Assembly (NCBI RefSeq): GCF_021730395.1
Contig: NC_069361.1
Coordinates: 78,253,001-78,317,000, forward strand
DNA from: Mercenaria mercenaria
Lineage: Eukaryota; Mollusca; Bivalvia; Venerida; Veneridae
Length of the DNA stretch: 64,000 nucleotides
Direction of reading: 5' to 3'
The translations under genes were made by a program, and so were the position numbers. The first letter of the stretch is position 1. Every line of letters begins with the position of its first letter. The notes beneath the pieces are model-generated. The model searched no databases. It saw only the letters and a program-made list of their open reading frames with translations, and was not told the DNA's origin. Below are positions 50,901 through 59,850 of the stretch, in pieces.

Positions 50901-53900
50901 AGTACCATCACAATCTCTGCTAAAACCACCCTTAAACAGACAGAATAATTTGCAGTTTCTTACTCACCCTGTTCCAAGACCAGATCTACCTCTTTTTCCT
51001 CTGGCAATCACTGGTGTACCAAAATGTTCTGGATTGGACAAGGGCAGGTTATCTAACGTCTGAAGAAAAAACAAAATCAGAACATCTAAACTGATTCCCA
51101 TTATTCACGAAATAATATACCAGCAAAATTACCTATCTACACAAATATAAACTTAACAGTTTTAATAACCTGTCTGACTTTTGTCTTCACCATAGGACAT
51201 CAGTGCAAAAACACCAAGTTCTAATTTAATGTATCAGACAAATTGAACCGGAGTTAAGATAACATTAGAACAAACAACTTCAGCCTGTTGTCTCTGGATA
51301 TGTGTGCATTATTAATTCAGGACAGAACCCTGCCCCCCAGCCCCTGATGCTTTGAGCATTAAGAAAATCTGATTGTTTATACCTCACTTTCCATGAAATG
51401 TTTGTCGCCTTTCAAACACAACTGTGTCCTTCTAAGAGTTCTTTCATCAGCATCATCAAAAACTGGAAAGAAAACCAAATTCAGAAAATATTTCTGATAT
51501 AATACTAATGAAAACTTATTCTTTAGCCTATTCAAGCTGTATTTTTGCCAGATAGAAAGAACAAATATTACAGAATGATTTATACATTTTACTGTTAGCA
51601 TAAATGCATATTTAACTCACAGATCTCTAATCCCTATGAGGATAAGTAAGACTGACTACGATGATGCAAAAATTCAACTTCACAAGCATGAAGACCAAAA
51701 TATCACTTCAAAATCTGTTTACTGTTCTTTCTTAACATTTACCCTGCTATATTTCTAAAATGGTCTGGTCCATCATTCCATATGGGCAGTACCACTAATT
51801 ATTCAAAGGGGTGCTCACTGAAAATTTACTGACTGAATAGTGAACAGTGTAGACCAAGATCTTGGTCTGCACTGGTCACAAAGGCAGAATTACTTGCTGC
51901 AAGCAGGCAAAAGGTTTCTTACCAACTGTATACATGCTTGAGTCACTCATTTGTTTGATTGTAGCTTCCATCACACGTCCTGTGTCAGGATGCTTCACCT
52001 CCACTGTTGCACCCATCTGTGAAAGTAAGATTTTGCTTATTTACAATTCTATTTTTTGTTGTCACATTGACTCATAATAGGTCACAGAAGGTTGAAAAAG
52101 AACCTAGTTGCTCCTCTGAATGTGTACCTGGTAAAACTATCCACAATCCGTAAGCTAGTTGGATGACTTCTTCACATGAAAGAATTCTACACCCTAGGGT
52201 AAATGGGTAAATGATTTAAGCTGGTGACTGTAACCTATCAGCCATGGAAGACACCCTGGGAATGTACTCTTGATAATACCTTTATGACACAGCTGAATTC
52301 ATAGTTTATTTAAGAAATAATAAGTTCCCAAGTCACTTGAAGTGTGGTTTATCGTAGAATAACCTGTGTTTTGAGTTCTTATGTGTAAGAATATATCACG
52401 AAGGCCGTAGGCCTGAGTGATATATTGTTTTGCATAAGAACGAAAAACTCGGGTTATTGTACGATAAATCACACTTGGGAACTTGTTATTTTGATTCTAA
52501 CATGACATACAAGTATCAACAGTGTTAGAAAAAATGGTAACTACTTTTTACGACCGTGCTACGCACCTGGACCGGATGACGTCATTGCACGCGCGTGGGT
52601 TATTGCAGAATAACCCGAGACAGATTTTGCTCTACATGTATGTAGGTTATTTGCTAGTCGTGTTAGAATTAATAATAATAATAATTTAATATTTAAAATC
52701 AAACATGAGCTTGAAAATCATGGAGCTTTCCGCTAAAATGGTCACTGTAAGGTAAAATATGTGTAATCAAAGTTTTTTCATATTTTTCTAAACTTTACTA
52801 TCATCCCTTTCAACTTTTCATCTGATGAAACAACAAGACACCTAACAAGAGCTGTCCGTAAGACAGCCAAGCTCGACTATTCGAAATATTGTCACAGAAG
52901 CTGGAAATTATTACCCAAAATGTTTAATATCAAAAGAGTTTTAAGTTCAAAAAGGGGACATATCAGAGTTATGGGACTTGATGCTATCAACTAGTTTTAT
53001 AACCCCGAAGAAACATGTTAAGTTTCAATTCAATATCTGCATTAGTTTTGGGGATAGTAACTTGCATGTAAAACTTTAACCAGAATTTTCTAAGTCCAAA
53101 AGGGGGCATAATTTGCTCAAAATACATGTTAAGAGTTATGGAACTTGACCCAGTGAGGTTGGTAAGAATAAATAAGTTTCAAAGCTATATGCCTTTTGGT
53201 AATAGCTGTATGTACTTGCACGCAAAACTTTAACCAGGATTTTCTAAGTCCAAAAGGGGGCATAATTTGCCCAAAATACAAGTCAGAGTTATGGGACTTG
53301 GTGCTATCAACTAGTTTTATAACCCCGAACAAACATGTGAAGTTTCAATTTAATATCTGTAGTAGTTTTGGAGATAGTTACTTGCATGTAAAACTTTAAC
53401 CAGGATTTTCTAAGTCCAAAAGGGGGCATAATTTGGCCAAAATACATGTCAGAGTTATGGGACTTGACCCAGTGAGGTAGGTAATTGATCTAGAAAAAGA
53501 AAAAATAAGTTTCAAATCTATATGCCTTTTAGTAATAGCTGTATGTACTTGCACGCAAAACTTTAACCAGAATTTTCTAAGTCCAAAAGGGGGCATAATT
53601 TGGCCAAAATACATGCCAGAGTTATGGGACTTGACCCAGTGAGGTAGGTAATTGATATAGAAAAAGAAAAAATAAGTTTCAAATCTATATGCCTTTTAGT
53701 AATAGCTGTATGTACTTGCACGCAAAACTTTAACCAGAATTTTCGAAGTCCAAAAGGGGGCATAATTTGGCCAAAATGAAGGTCAGAGTTATGGGACCTG
53801 GTGCTATCAACTAGTTTTATAACCCCGAAGACACATGTGAAGTTTCAATTCAATATCTGCATTAGTTTTGGAGATAGTAACTTGCATGTAAAACTTTAAC

Positions 53901-56900
53901 CAGAATTTTCTAAGTCCAAAAGGGGGCATAATTTGCTCAAAATACATGTTAGAGTTATGGAACTTGACCCAGTGAGGTTGGTTATTGACCTAGAAAAAGA
54001 ATAAATAAGTTTCAAAGCTATATGCCTTTAAATGATAGCTGTATGTACTTGCATGCAAAAACTTAACCAAGGTGTGACGCCGACGCCAGGGTGAGTAGAA
54101 TAGCTAGACTATTCTTCGAATAGTCGAGCTAAAAATTAGTTTACCTGCAAAGGTCCAGTGATGTATTCATCTGTTATCAACAAGCTAGACTGTGTTTCTT
54201 TCAAAAACACCTGCAAAAGAGAATTACAAGTAACTATGATTAAACACTTCTTCAATGCTCACACAGGATTATGCAGAGCAGATGGGAACTATTCACGAGT
54301 CTGTCAGGACAGAAAAATTGTATCAAGAAGATTGAAATAAGAGAAACTGTACCATAACAGAAGTGGACATTTTAAAAAAAAAAAAAATGTTATTTTCAGA
54401 AGAAAATTACCTTAAAAGTGCTATGTTGTCTTGTTTTAACAAATATGCTTAAGAGATTTCTTTGGACTTAGTTTGTTTTTTTTTGAAACAGCTTGAAACA
54501 ATTCTTGGTACTTTCAGTTACTGAGCAGAGACTCAACAACTAAGTAGAAAATCATGCTATCTACAATGTGGAAAATTTACAAGTTAGATACCTACCCTAC
54601 ATTTCACAGATTTGACAATCTTCTTTACTTTGGCCTCACAAAATGCTCCTCTATACTTGGCACTGACATCAGTGCCAATAGGCAGGTATGGTGGCTCAGA
54701 GCTTGCAGCCTGTAATTACACAAATAACAAACTTTCAAACATGCTCAGGTATATCATTTGACTGTATCAATCATCTGAAAGTGAGAACAAAACTAGGTAT
54801 TGCAGCAGTTTTATAAATTTTTATGATTGGTCTATGAGAGGCTCAAATTGCAATCAACTATTTGGATCGAAAGGTTCTACAGAAATATCAAAATAAGAAT
54901 TCCCATGTGACACCCATCGATTCCACTTGGGTCCTGCATGTTCAATGAAAACTGACATCTTAGCTGGACGATTTCATTGTGAATCATGGTGTATGTAGCA
55001 TGACTCATGCATTTCATTGCAACAGATCATGCTTTATTTTGCATAAACTGTTCATCAAACTTACCATAGCTTGCATAAAATACATACAAAATGTCTATCT
55101 TTCTGCAACAAAATACTCAGATAATAATGAAAACTTGATGACCCTTGCTGAGTAGAAAGGATAATTATTATGTAAATGTGTACATGAGCCAATAAGCTTT
55201 TAAAGAATAATTTACTAAGTCAGCTATGTACATCATAGGTCTAAGAGCCAAAATTTTAGTGTTACTGAAGGACTTAATAGTTCCATTAAATAAATTAATA
55301 ACACTTAAATCCATATATACTTTTCTAAATTCTAAATGCACAGAAGCCTTTGCAATTACAGTTTTCATATATAATGTATACTTGGATTTGTATGCAAGTA
55401 CACGATAAATCAAGCAGTTGCAGTCAACTATAGATGCCAGAAAAACAGTAAGATCTACACACTGCAGCCCTTTTTTTGTTAATTTGGGGAAGGGTACCAG
55501 GTCCCTTTTGGAGGGGAAATTTACGTCGCGAAATCATTGTTTGGAGGAATATATTTGCTGAAAAGTTGTTAAAATTAGGACTGAAAATCAAAACTAATTT
55601 CATTTTTTTTTGCATGGGGAATTTTTGGCCAAGGTGGGGAAAAAAGTATACTTTTTAGATTGGGGAATGGGGCCGAATTTCGGCCCTAAAATCAGCATAA
55701 AAAAAGGCCTGCACTGGGATCTACACTATCAGGACTGTCACTCACAGTAGACACATTATCTACCGAGACCACATTCCCTTTAACCATATTATAGACTGGA
55801 ATGAGCCAACAGTTACAACTGATGGCTTCTGCTCCTGCCATCAGACTATTCCCTCCTCACTTAAGACTGCCAGAGTTTGATGGGACTACCAACAAGATCA
55901 GTTTTTACATGGATGACGCAAAGAAGTATAAATACACAGAATTGCAACTGGAGATAATCTCGCGTAAGCACGTATCACCAGGTTAACCGGCGTTATCTTA
56001 TTGAATCATTTGCTGACTTGATCACTCGTGATCAAATCAACAGATGTTTATTAAAGGTGGATAATCAGATTTTGGCCATGTAACGGATTTGTTCGAAACT
56101 TTAGCATCTGATCATTTACACTCATTTATGTTCACTTAACACTTAATACAAATTAGATTTTCACTCGAGGTATTTTTAAAATTTCATTTTCCTATCCTGG
56201 TTGCCCAACCAAGATAGAGTTATTTTATCATAAGTATAAATTTGATAAACATACTTTGCCTAAGGAAATGTATTAATATTAGACATATTGTAATATATTT
56301 GTAAAATATTTGCATTAAAAATTATGTATTTAGATGGAATTCATTAGAAACGCAAGTTTGAAAAATTATTATTACCTCCCTTTGCCTATCTTGGTTGCGC
56401 AACCATTCAGAATTCAGAAGCTACACACAGTTTTAAAACTTGCATTTTGGTTCAGATTGTTCAATAGTTGATACGACTATCAAATGCAAATGTAAAACTA
56501 GACACTGTATCGAAATAAAAAGAAATACCCAGCTTTTTATATACTTTTCATATTAAAGGGGAGTAATTACAAAATTTTATAAAAATAATAAAATATACAT
56601 TTCAGATAGGAATCTAACTCTATGTAATCGGTCTTTTTGTTCCTTAAATAATTCTTTACCAGAATATACAAAAAGTAAAAAATGTCATTAAATGTTGATT
56701 AAATGTGATTGACCACTTTAAGTATTACACTAGCGATATGGCCGTCATGCAATAAATCGAATCAGGTCCGATTTTCAAACAACCACTATTGATTTTTCAG
56801 ACTTCCAATCATAAATTCATTTCTTCCCCGTGTAGAAAATACTAACATTAAAACAAGAGGACCATGATGGTCCTGAATCGCTCACCTGTCCCAACATGAC

Positions 56901-59570
56901 CCAGTTTTGAACTGAGTATGACGTCATTTTTTTCTATTATTTGACATAGTGACCCAGTTTTTGACCTCATGTGACCCAGTTTTGAACCTGACCTAGACAT
57001 CATCAAGATGAACATTCTGACCAATTTTCATACAGATCCCATGAAAAATATGGCCTCTAGAGAGGTCACAAGGTTTTTTCATTATTTGACCTACTGACCT
57101 AGTTATTGATGGCACGTGACCCAGTTTCAAACTTGACCTAGATATCATCAAGATGAACATTCTGAACAATTTTCATGAAGATCCATTCAAAAGTATAGCC
57201 TCCAGAGAGGTCACAAGGTTTTTCTATTTTTAGACCTAATGACCTAGTTTTTGACCGCAGCTAACCAAGTTTCGAACTTGACCTAGATATCATCAAGATG
57301 AACATTCAGACCAACTTTCATACAGATCCCATGAAAAATATGGCCTCTAGAGAGGTCACAAGGTTTTTCTATTATCTGACCTACTGACCTAGTTTTTGAC
57401 GGCACGTGACCCAGTTTTGAACTTGACCTAGATATCATCAAGGTGAACATTCAGACCAATTTTCATGAAGATCTTGTGAAAAATATGGCATCTAGAGAGG
57501 TCACAAGGTTTTTCTATTTTTAGACCTACTGACCTAGTTTTTAACACAGTTGACCCAGTTTCGAACTTGACCTAGATATCATCAAGATGAACATTCAGAC
57601 TAACCTTCATACAAATCCCATGAAAAATATGGCCTCTAGAGAGGTCACAAGGTTTTTTTATTATTTGACCTACTGACCTAGTTTCTGATGGCACGTGACC
57701 CAGTTTCGAACTTGACCTAGATATCATCAAGGTGAACATTCTGACCAATTTTCATGAAGATCTTGTGAAATATATGGCCTCTAGAGAGGTCACAAGGTTT
57801 TTCTATTCTGACCAACTTTCATAAAGATCCCATGAAAAATGTGACCTCTAGAGTGGTCACAAGCAAAAGTTTACGCACGGATGCACGGACGGACGCACGG
57901 ACGGACGACGGACGCTGCGCGATCACAAAAGCTCACACTGTCACTTTGTGACATGTGAGCTAAAAACAAAACATTAACATTATAAACAAACGATCCGATA
58001 GAAAGTTTTTCATGACCCAAAACTTCTATCCTTCTGCTGTCTGTTTCATACACAGGTAACGGCCGACCGAATTGGGTCCAATTTTCAAACAGCCACTTTT
58101 GATTCACAGACTACCAGTCATAAATTCATTCCTTCCCTGTTTAGAAAATACTAACAATTTTAGTAAAACACCATTATCATTATAAACAAACGATCTTTGT
58201 TTTTCAAAGCTTTTCACAACAAAATTTTTTATCCTTCTGCTGTCTGTTTCATACACTGGTAAAACGAGATCTCATTCAGTTGCCACGTGATGTTGGCGAG
58301 ATTTGCTCTATATATGCCTTTCAAGTTGCGAATCTATTTATTTTTATAGCTCTTAGGATGAAGATACAATTATAACTCAAAATTTCTGGCTTGTACTGCA
58401 GGTGCTGTCTCAAAAATATGGTTAACTTGTGAAATGCTGGTATGGCAATAATGTAATTTAGGCTGTCAAACCCACCCTTCCCATCTGTTGATCATTAAGT
58501 GTTATTAATCTGTTTTTATCTTGAAACTTGAAGATCAAGTCTTGTGCGCATTCAGTTATTCTTATTACATTTAATTTCATTGGATCATGCACATGCAACA
58601 TCCAATAAAATCCATTTTTGTTACAAAATTACTCGATGTTATTTCTTTTACAGACATTGCCAAACATTTGTTCTATTATGTTGCTAAGTGTTACAACCAA
58701 TGATTTGATTTCTTTGTTTCTTTTAAGATGATTAGGCGGCAAAAGTGCCTAGATATGATCAGTTGTGAGGCTAGCTCATATGAAAGATTGGGCTTGCCCA
58801 AATATGTTGCCTCGTTAAATAAAGACATTATTATTATAGTTTTTTGTAATCTCAGGGAGAAGCTTGGGTGCTGCGTTAAGGGTGCTTCACCCAATTGTAT
58901 ACTTTTTTGTTTGTGTGCATTTATATATTTAATTGTTTCTATTTAAAACATCTGTACGTTATCACTGAATCTGAATACTAATTAAGATGCATCTAGTTGC
59001 AACTCCAGACAATATGGGGCAGAGGCTGTCTTGTAATATTTTGGTTTCTTGTTACTGCCCAAACTGTAAAATTTTCATCGGACAGCTTAAAACCAAGTTC
59101 TTTATACTATTCTTGTGCTGTTTTTGCCATTTTTGGCATTTTAAAGGTTAAAATATTTATTTTCTGACTTATTTTAAAAACAGCCATCAGTTCAATAAAT
59201 TTCTCATTGATTAATGTGCTTTGCACTAAACAAGCTTATATATGCAGACTGATATATATTCTTGGCCCTTTGATCGTCTGTTGCTTGAACCGCTAGAATG
59301 GGCTTTACCCCACCCACTTTTTATAAATATTTTTTTGAAAATCCTGCTCTACAGAAACAAACACAAACTATGTTGTAAACACTGAATGATTATTGGAACT
59401 TTCCCCTAGAATAACATTCGAAGAAATTATCTTATCAAACGTCTAACAACTGAAAACAAGGAAAAATCCTGAGAAAAATATCCAAAAAAGAAACTGTCAA
59501 AACAACACGTCTGTCAGGCGCTCAAAATTTGGCTGCATCATATCTTTACAAAACCAAATCTTACCATCAT
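30904..59570 (-). CDS. ARID4: ARID4 (ARID4A/ARID4B orthologue, retinoblastoma-binding protein 1), complete 24-exon gene
   Basis: Chromatin-binding subunit of the Sin3-HDAC corepressor complex in vertebrates (RBP1/ARID4A and ARID4B); nuclear. Coding exons, in transcript order: 59570-59565, 54709-54596, 54210-54145, 52016-51923, 51462-51383, 51059-50968, 50570-50346, 50102-50023, 48665-48559, 47676-47601, 47241-47147, 46513-46419, 45444-45303, 44782-44704, 43852-43545, 43263-43064, 42796-42673, 41647-41471, 40891-40681, 37838-37791, 36743-34803, 32947-32825, 32164-32018, 30947-30904. All introns are GT-AG (exon 15 has a weak GTTGTT donor), and phases agree throughout. The sum is 4674 nt, or 1557 residues plus TGA; human paralogues are about 1250-1310. 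Order: Tudor 4-118, RBB1NT about 165-250, ARID about 298-385, chromo barrel about 635-700, LxCxE 1273-1277, basic C-terminus 1510-1543. Either Met of ATGATG could start. First-exon placement rests on splice fit with the conserved AAsSEPPYL start. Confidence 0.93.
31618..31822 (+). mobile_element. 205-bp TTAA-flanked MITE, copy 1 (ARID4 intron 23)
   Basis: TTAA at 31614-31617 and 31823-31826; ends CCCTTATCATGCTGG... and ...GAAGGGTAAGG. The middle holds a strong palindrome around GATCAGCCTGCACATCC. TTAA duplication and CCCT ends are piggyBac-like. No coding capacity. Confidence 0.8.
33058..33262 (-). mobile_element. 205-bp TTAA-flanked MITE, copy 2 (ARID4 intron 21)
   Basis: TTAA at 33054-33057 and 33263-33266; exactly the length of copies 1 and 3. 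The ends share GCCTGCT, and the central GTGCAGGCTGATC palindrome is conserved. Opposite orientation to copy 1. Confidence 0.8.
33895..34605. repeat. Tandem repeats of about 155 bp with a GACGGACAGACGG run and a terminal hairpin
   Basis: Three diverged units (CTTGACC..GTGACCTTGACCTTTGAC, then GGGGAACATT, then GGAGCAGAAACAA). A CAGACGGACAGACGG run (near 34358) follows, and the hairpin CCGGTGTTGCACCGG is near 34570. Same building plan as the pearl-like elements, but the TCTTGTT end is not evident. Lies in ARID4 intron 21. Confidence 0.5.
34803..36743 (-). other. ARID4: ARID4 exon 21: 1941-nt disordered exon with LxCxE motif
   Basis: Residues 807-1453. Very long charged exon with repeated [17 protein letters not shown]-hook-like motifs, acidic S/D/E tracts and a basic [19 protein letters not shown] nuclear-localisation-like end. 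LRCEE at 35346-35332 (residues 1273-1277) fits the LxCxE pocket-protein motif; human ARID4A has LVCHE in a comparable place. The rest is not alignable by eye. Confidence 0.88.
36890..37510. repeat. Tandem repeats of about 145 bp next to a 17-C run
   Basis: About four units (TTATGGRCNGGACAAGAAACAGAACCTGTTAACCTT-like phrase split around GTGACCTTGACCTTGGAGC). A run of 17 C lies at 36934-36950. Located in ARID4 intron 20. No terminal modules seen. Confidence 0.55.
37881..38117. mobile_element. 237-bp palindromic MITE, arms of about 100 bp
   Basis: The ends are TGAGCCGCGCCATG and CATGGCGTGGCTCA. The arms (37881-37985 and 38015-38117) are near-perfect inverted repeats, each itself containing the smaller palindrome GACCAGACTGCGC/GCGCAGGCTGGTC. 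Located 41 bp before the exon 20 acceptor of ARID4 on the transcript strand. No clear target duplication. Confidence 0.8.
38190..38640. repeat. Three diverged tandem units of about 150 bp
   Basis: Units start near 38211, 38361 and 38522 (AGGGCCATAACTTC..., ...CTGGCTGGTTA.CAAAC...). They resemble the GGCCATAACTC cores of family C but have no recognisable ends. Located in ARID4 intron 19. Confidence 0.45.
38871..39873 (-). mobile_element. Pearl/Helentron-like element, family A copy 3 (ARID4 intron 19)
   Basis: Same ends as 7231-8429 in reverse (AACAAGAGCACC at left, TCAGATAAGCTAAAA at right), with about five monomers of about 175 bp. Sense orientation relative to ARID4. The GTCGGC run has been reduced to GCAGACACGATC near 39810. 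Confidence 0.85.
41872..42000. repeat. Long inverted repeat, 54-bp arms, 21-bp loop
   Basis: The arms 41872-41925 and 41947-42000 pair with about five or six mismatches (CTGTTTAAATGAATTGACTG against the complement of its right partner). Located in ARID4 intron 17, about 225 bp before exon 18, so the pre-mRNA can form a long hairpin. Confidence 0.75.
42010..42205 (-). mobile_element. tRNA-derived SINE copy
   Basis: On the minus strand: B-box-like GAGTTCAAGTCC (near 42150), then CATCCAGCTGGCTTACAAGCC. Same family as 30228-30512 but more diverged; the tail is not clear. Confidence 0.5.
43064..44782 (-). other. ARID4: ARID4 exons 14-16: Lys/Glu-rich low-complexity linker
   Basis: Residues 425-620. 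About 170 residues are built largely of K, E and D ([15 protein letters not shown] and similar). It is probably disordered and lies between ARID and chromo barrel. The donor after exon 15 reads AAG|GTTGTT, non-optimal. The AG-rich exons give spurious ORFs on the opposite strand. Confidence 0.85.
44900..45150 (-). mobile_element. SINE copy, diverged
   Basis: Shares the conserved body (GAGGAAGTCATCTACTTGTA then GCTGGCTTGCAAAAAGCC on the minus strand) and the upstream GCAAGGCTTCG block with the SINE at 30228. The tRNA head is decayed. Located in ARID4 intron 13. Confidence 0.5.
45564..46306 (-). mobile_element. Pearl/Helentron-like element, family D copy 2 (ARID4 intron 12)
   Basis: Inverse of 18181-19056: AACAAGAGCTGTCTCCATAG at left, GCCTCCCTTCGGGGGCATAA at right with the CGGACAGACCGACAGACGG run. 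Four monomers with TGACCTTGACCTTTGAGCTA. Sense orientation to ARID4. Confidence 0.85.
46841..47045 (-). mobile_element. 205-bp TTAA-flanked MITE, copy 3 (ARID4 intron 11)
   Basis: TTAA at 46837-46840 and 47046-47049, length exactly 205 bp. The reverse complement begins CCCATATCATGCTGGACAC, closely matching copy 1. Confidence 0.8.
47740..48010 (-). mobile_element. SINE copy (ARID4 intron 9)
   Basis: The minus strand has GAGGAAGCCATTCAGCTGGC, then TTGTGGAAGGTCATGGATCC, and a TTGTTG-type tail complement near 47753. The head near 48005 has TTTGAACC as B-box remnant. Confidence 0.5.
48779..49579 (-). mobile_element. Pearl/Helentron-like element, family A copy 4 (ARID4 intron 8)
   Basis: AACAAGAGCAACGCCTTGCG at left (here the hairpin stem is damaged, GAGCAACGCC), TCAGATGAGCTAAAAC at right, GCCAACGCCGATC run near 49510, about four monomers with small deletions. 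Sense orientation to ARID4. Confidence 0.82.
50023..51059 (-). other. ARID4: ARID4 exons 6-8: [16 protein letters not shown] motif, acidic stretch and RBB1NT domain
   Basis: Residues 121-252. [20 protein letters not shown] joins the Tudor region to an S/D/E-rich stretch. RBB1NT follows ([23 protein letters not shown]...[19 protein letters not shown]), a PWWP-related fold restricted to ARID4 proteins. Confidence 0.9.
50690..50830 (-). mobile_element. SINE remnant
   Basis: Partial match to the SINE body (GGAAGACCTGGATGCCCTTC and AAGCAGGACAGCTTCCCCA). Ends not defined. Located in ARID4 intron 6. Confidence 0.35.
51736..51915 (-). mobile_element. TTAA MITE, shortened copy 4 (ARID4 intron 4)
   Basis: TTAA at 51732-51735, then ATTTACCCTGCTATATTTC as in copy 2. 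The central palindrome is shortened (GACCAAGATCTTGGTC), and the right end GCAGGCAAAAGG lacks the second TTAA. The inner deletion accounts for the shorter length. Confidence 0.7.
52065..52255 (-). mobile_element. SINE copy (ARID4 intron 3)
   Basis: Minus strand TGAAGAAGTCATCCAACTAG then CTTACGGATTGTGGATAG matches the body of the SINE at 30228; diverged. Confidence 0.45.
52322..52672. repeat. Foldback element and adjoining repeat ending in (TAA)n
   Basis: Arms 52322-52403 and 52425-52484 are inverted repeats (AAGTGTGGTTTATCGTAGAA with its partner near 52460) around the self-complementary AGGCCGTAGGCCT. A second short inverted pair, TTCTAACA/TGTTAGAA, frames 52494-52668. Probably nested MITEs in ARID4 intron 3. 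Confidence 0.55.
52844..54135 (-). mobile_element. Pearl/Helentron-like element, family B copy 2, two alternating monomer types
   Basis: Left end AACAAGAGCTGTCCGTAAGA (hairpin GCTGTC/GACAGC), right end CGAATAGTCGAGCTAAAAA with GGTGTGACGCCGACGCC before it. Monomers of about 160 bp are of type a (GCTATCAACTAGTTTTATAA) and type b (CCCAGTGAGGTNGGTAA), in order a-b-a-b-b-a-b. It ends about 9 bp inside the intron from the exon 3 donor of ARID4; sense orientation. Confidence 0.85.
55461..55717. mobile_element. hAT-like MITE with a 9-bp direct repeat
   Basis: GATCTACAC is perfectly repeated at 55452-55460 and 55718-55726. The ends are imperfect inverted repeats (CACTGCAGCCCTTTTTTT; reverse complement of right end CAGTGCAGGCCTTTTTTT). 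hAT elements give 8-bp duplications and CAGTG-like ends. No ORF of significance. Located in ARID4 intron 1. Confidence 0.75.
55801..55986 (+). other. Short ORF with faint gag-like start, possible LTR-element fossil
   Basis: A 61-codon stretch contains [12 protein letters not shown], which faintly recalls the LPxFDG region of some retrotransposon Gag proteins. Nothing else of such an element is visible, so this could equally be chance. Confidence 0.15.
56852..57965 (-). mobile_element. Pearl/Helentron-like element, family C copy 3 (ARID4 intron 1)
   Basis: AACAAGAGGACCATGATGGTCC at left, ACTTTGTGACATGTGAGCTA at right, with an ACGGACGGACGACGGAC run near 57885. About seven monomers of about 145 bp are nearly the same as those at 24229-26723. 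Sense orientation to ARID4. It sits inside one copy of a roughly 200-bp tandem duplication. Confidence 0.85.
58690..58845 (+). mobile_element. LINE 3'-end remnant
   Basis: The sequence ends in AATAAAGACATTATTATTAT, a LINE-type polyadenylation signal with an ATT-repeat tail. The preceding 150 bp are non-coding. The parent family is not identified. Confidence 0.4.
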
Positions 59571-59850
59571 TAAACTCGCAGCATATGTAGAGTTACTCTT
59601 CTTCTTAAAGACCTGTAAAAAGGTTCTTGATCTGTCCAATACTTATTTGGAAAACTTCAAAAAAGTCAGAGTAAGTATTCGGCTGGGAGAATCCATGAAT
59701 AAATCGTCTACAGCTGAACAACAACCTGACACAGGAATCCCGAGATCTGATTGGTCAAAAGTCACGTGGTTTAGAAAATTCGCGCACATTGAGCATGCGC
59801 TGTTAGTAATGAATGGTGGATTACACACGGGGAAAAGTGGAAGATAGGTC
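59565..59850 (-). promoter_or_regulatory. ARID4 promoter / 5' UTR candidate
   Basis: Upstream of the ATGATG start (59570) are, on the minus strand, a CCAAT box (59750-59754), an E-box CACGTG (59763-59768) and an NRF-1-like GCGCATGCTC (59791-59800), in a locally CpG-richer stretch. Two short upstream reading frames are present: an 18-codon one near 59690 and ATG CTG CGA GTT TAA, whose stop overlaps the start as TAATG. The exact transcription start is not visible. Confidence 0.5.

Larger units (their letters stand above)
51383..54709 (-). other. ARID4: ARID4 exons 2-5: N-terminal Tudor region
   Basis: Residues 3-120. The stretches [19 protein letters not shown] and [20 protein letters not shown] are nearly identical to vertebrate ARID4A/B, where this region binds DNA and histone tails. 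The exon 2-3 junction gives KCR-VFLK; the exon 4-5 junction splits the second Val of TVV. Pearl-like family B copy 2 ends about 9 bp inside the intron after exon 3. Confidence 0.9.
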
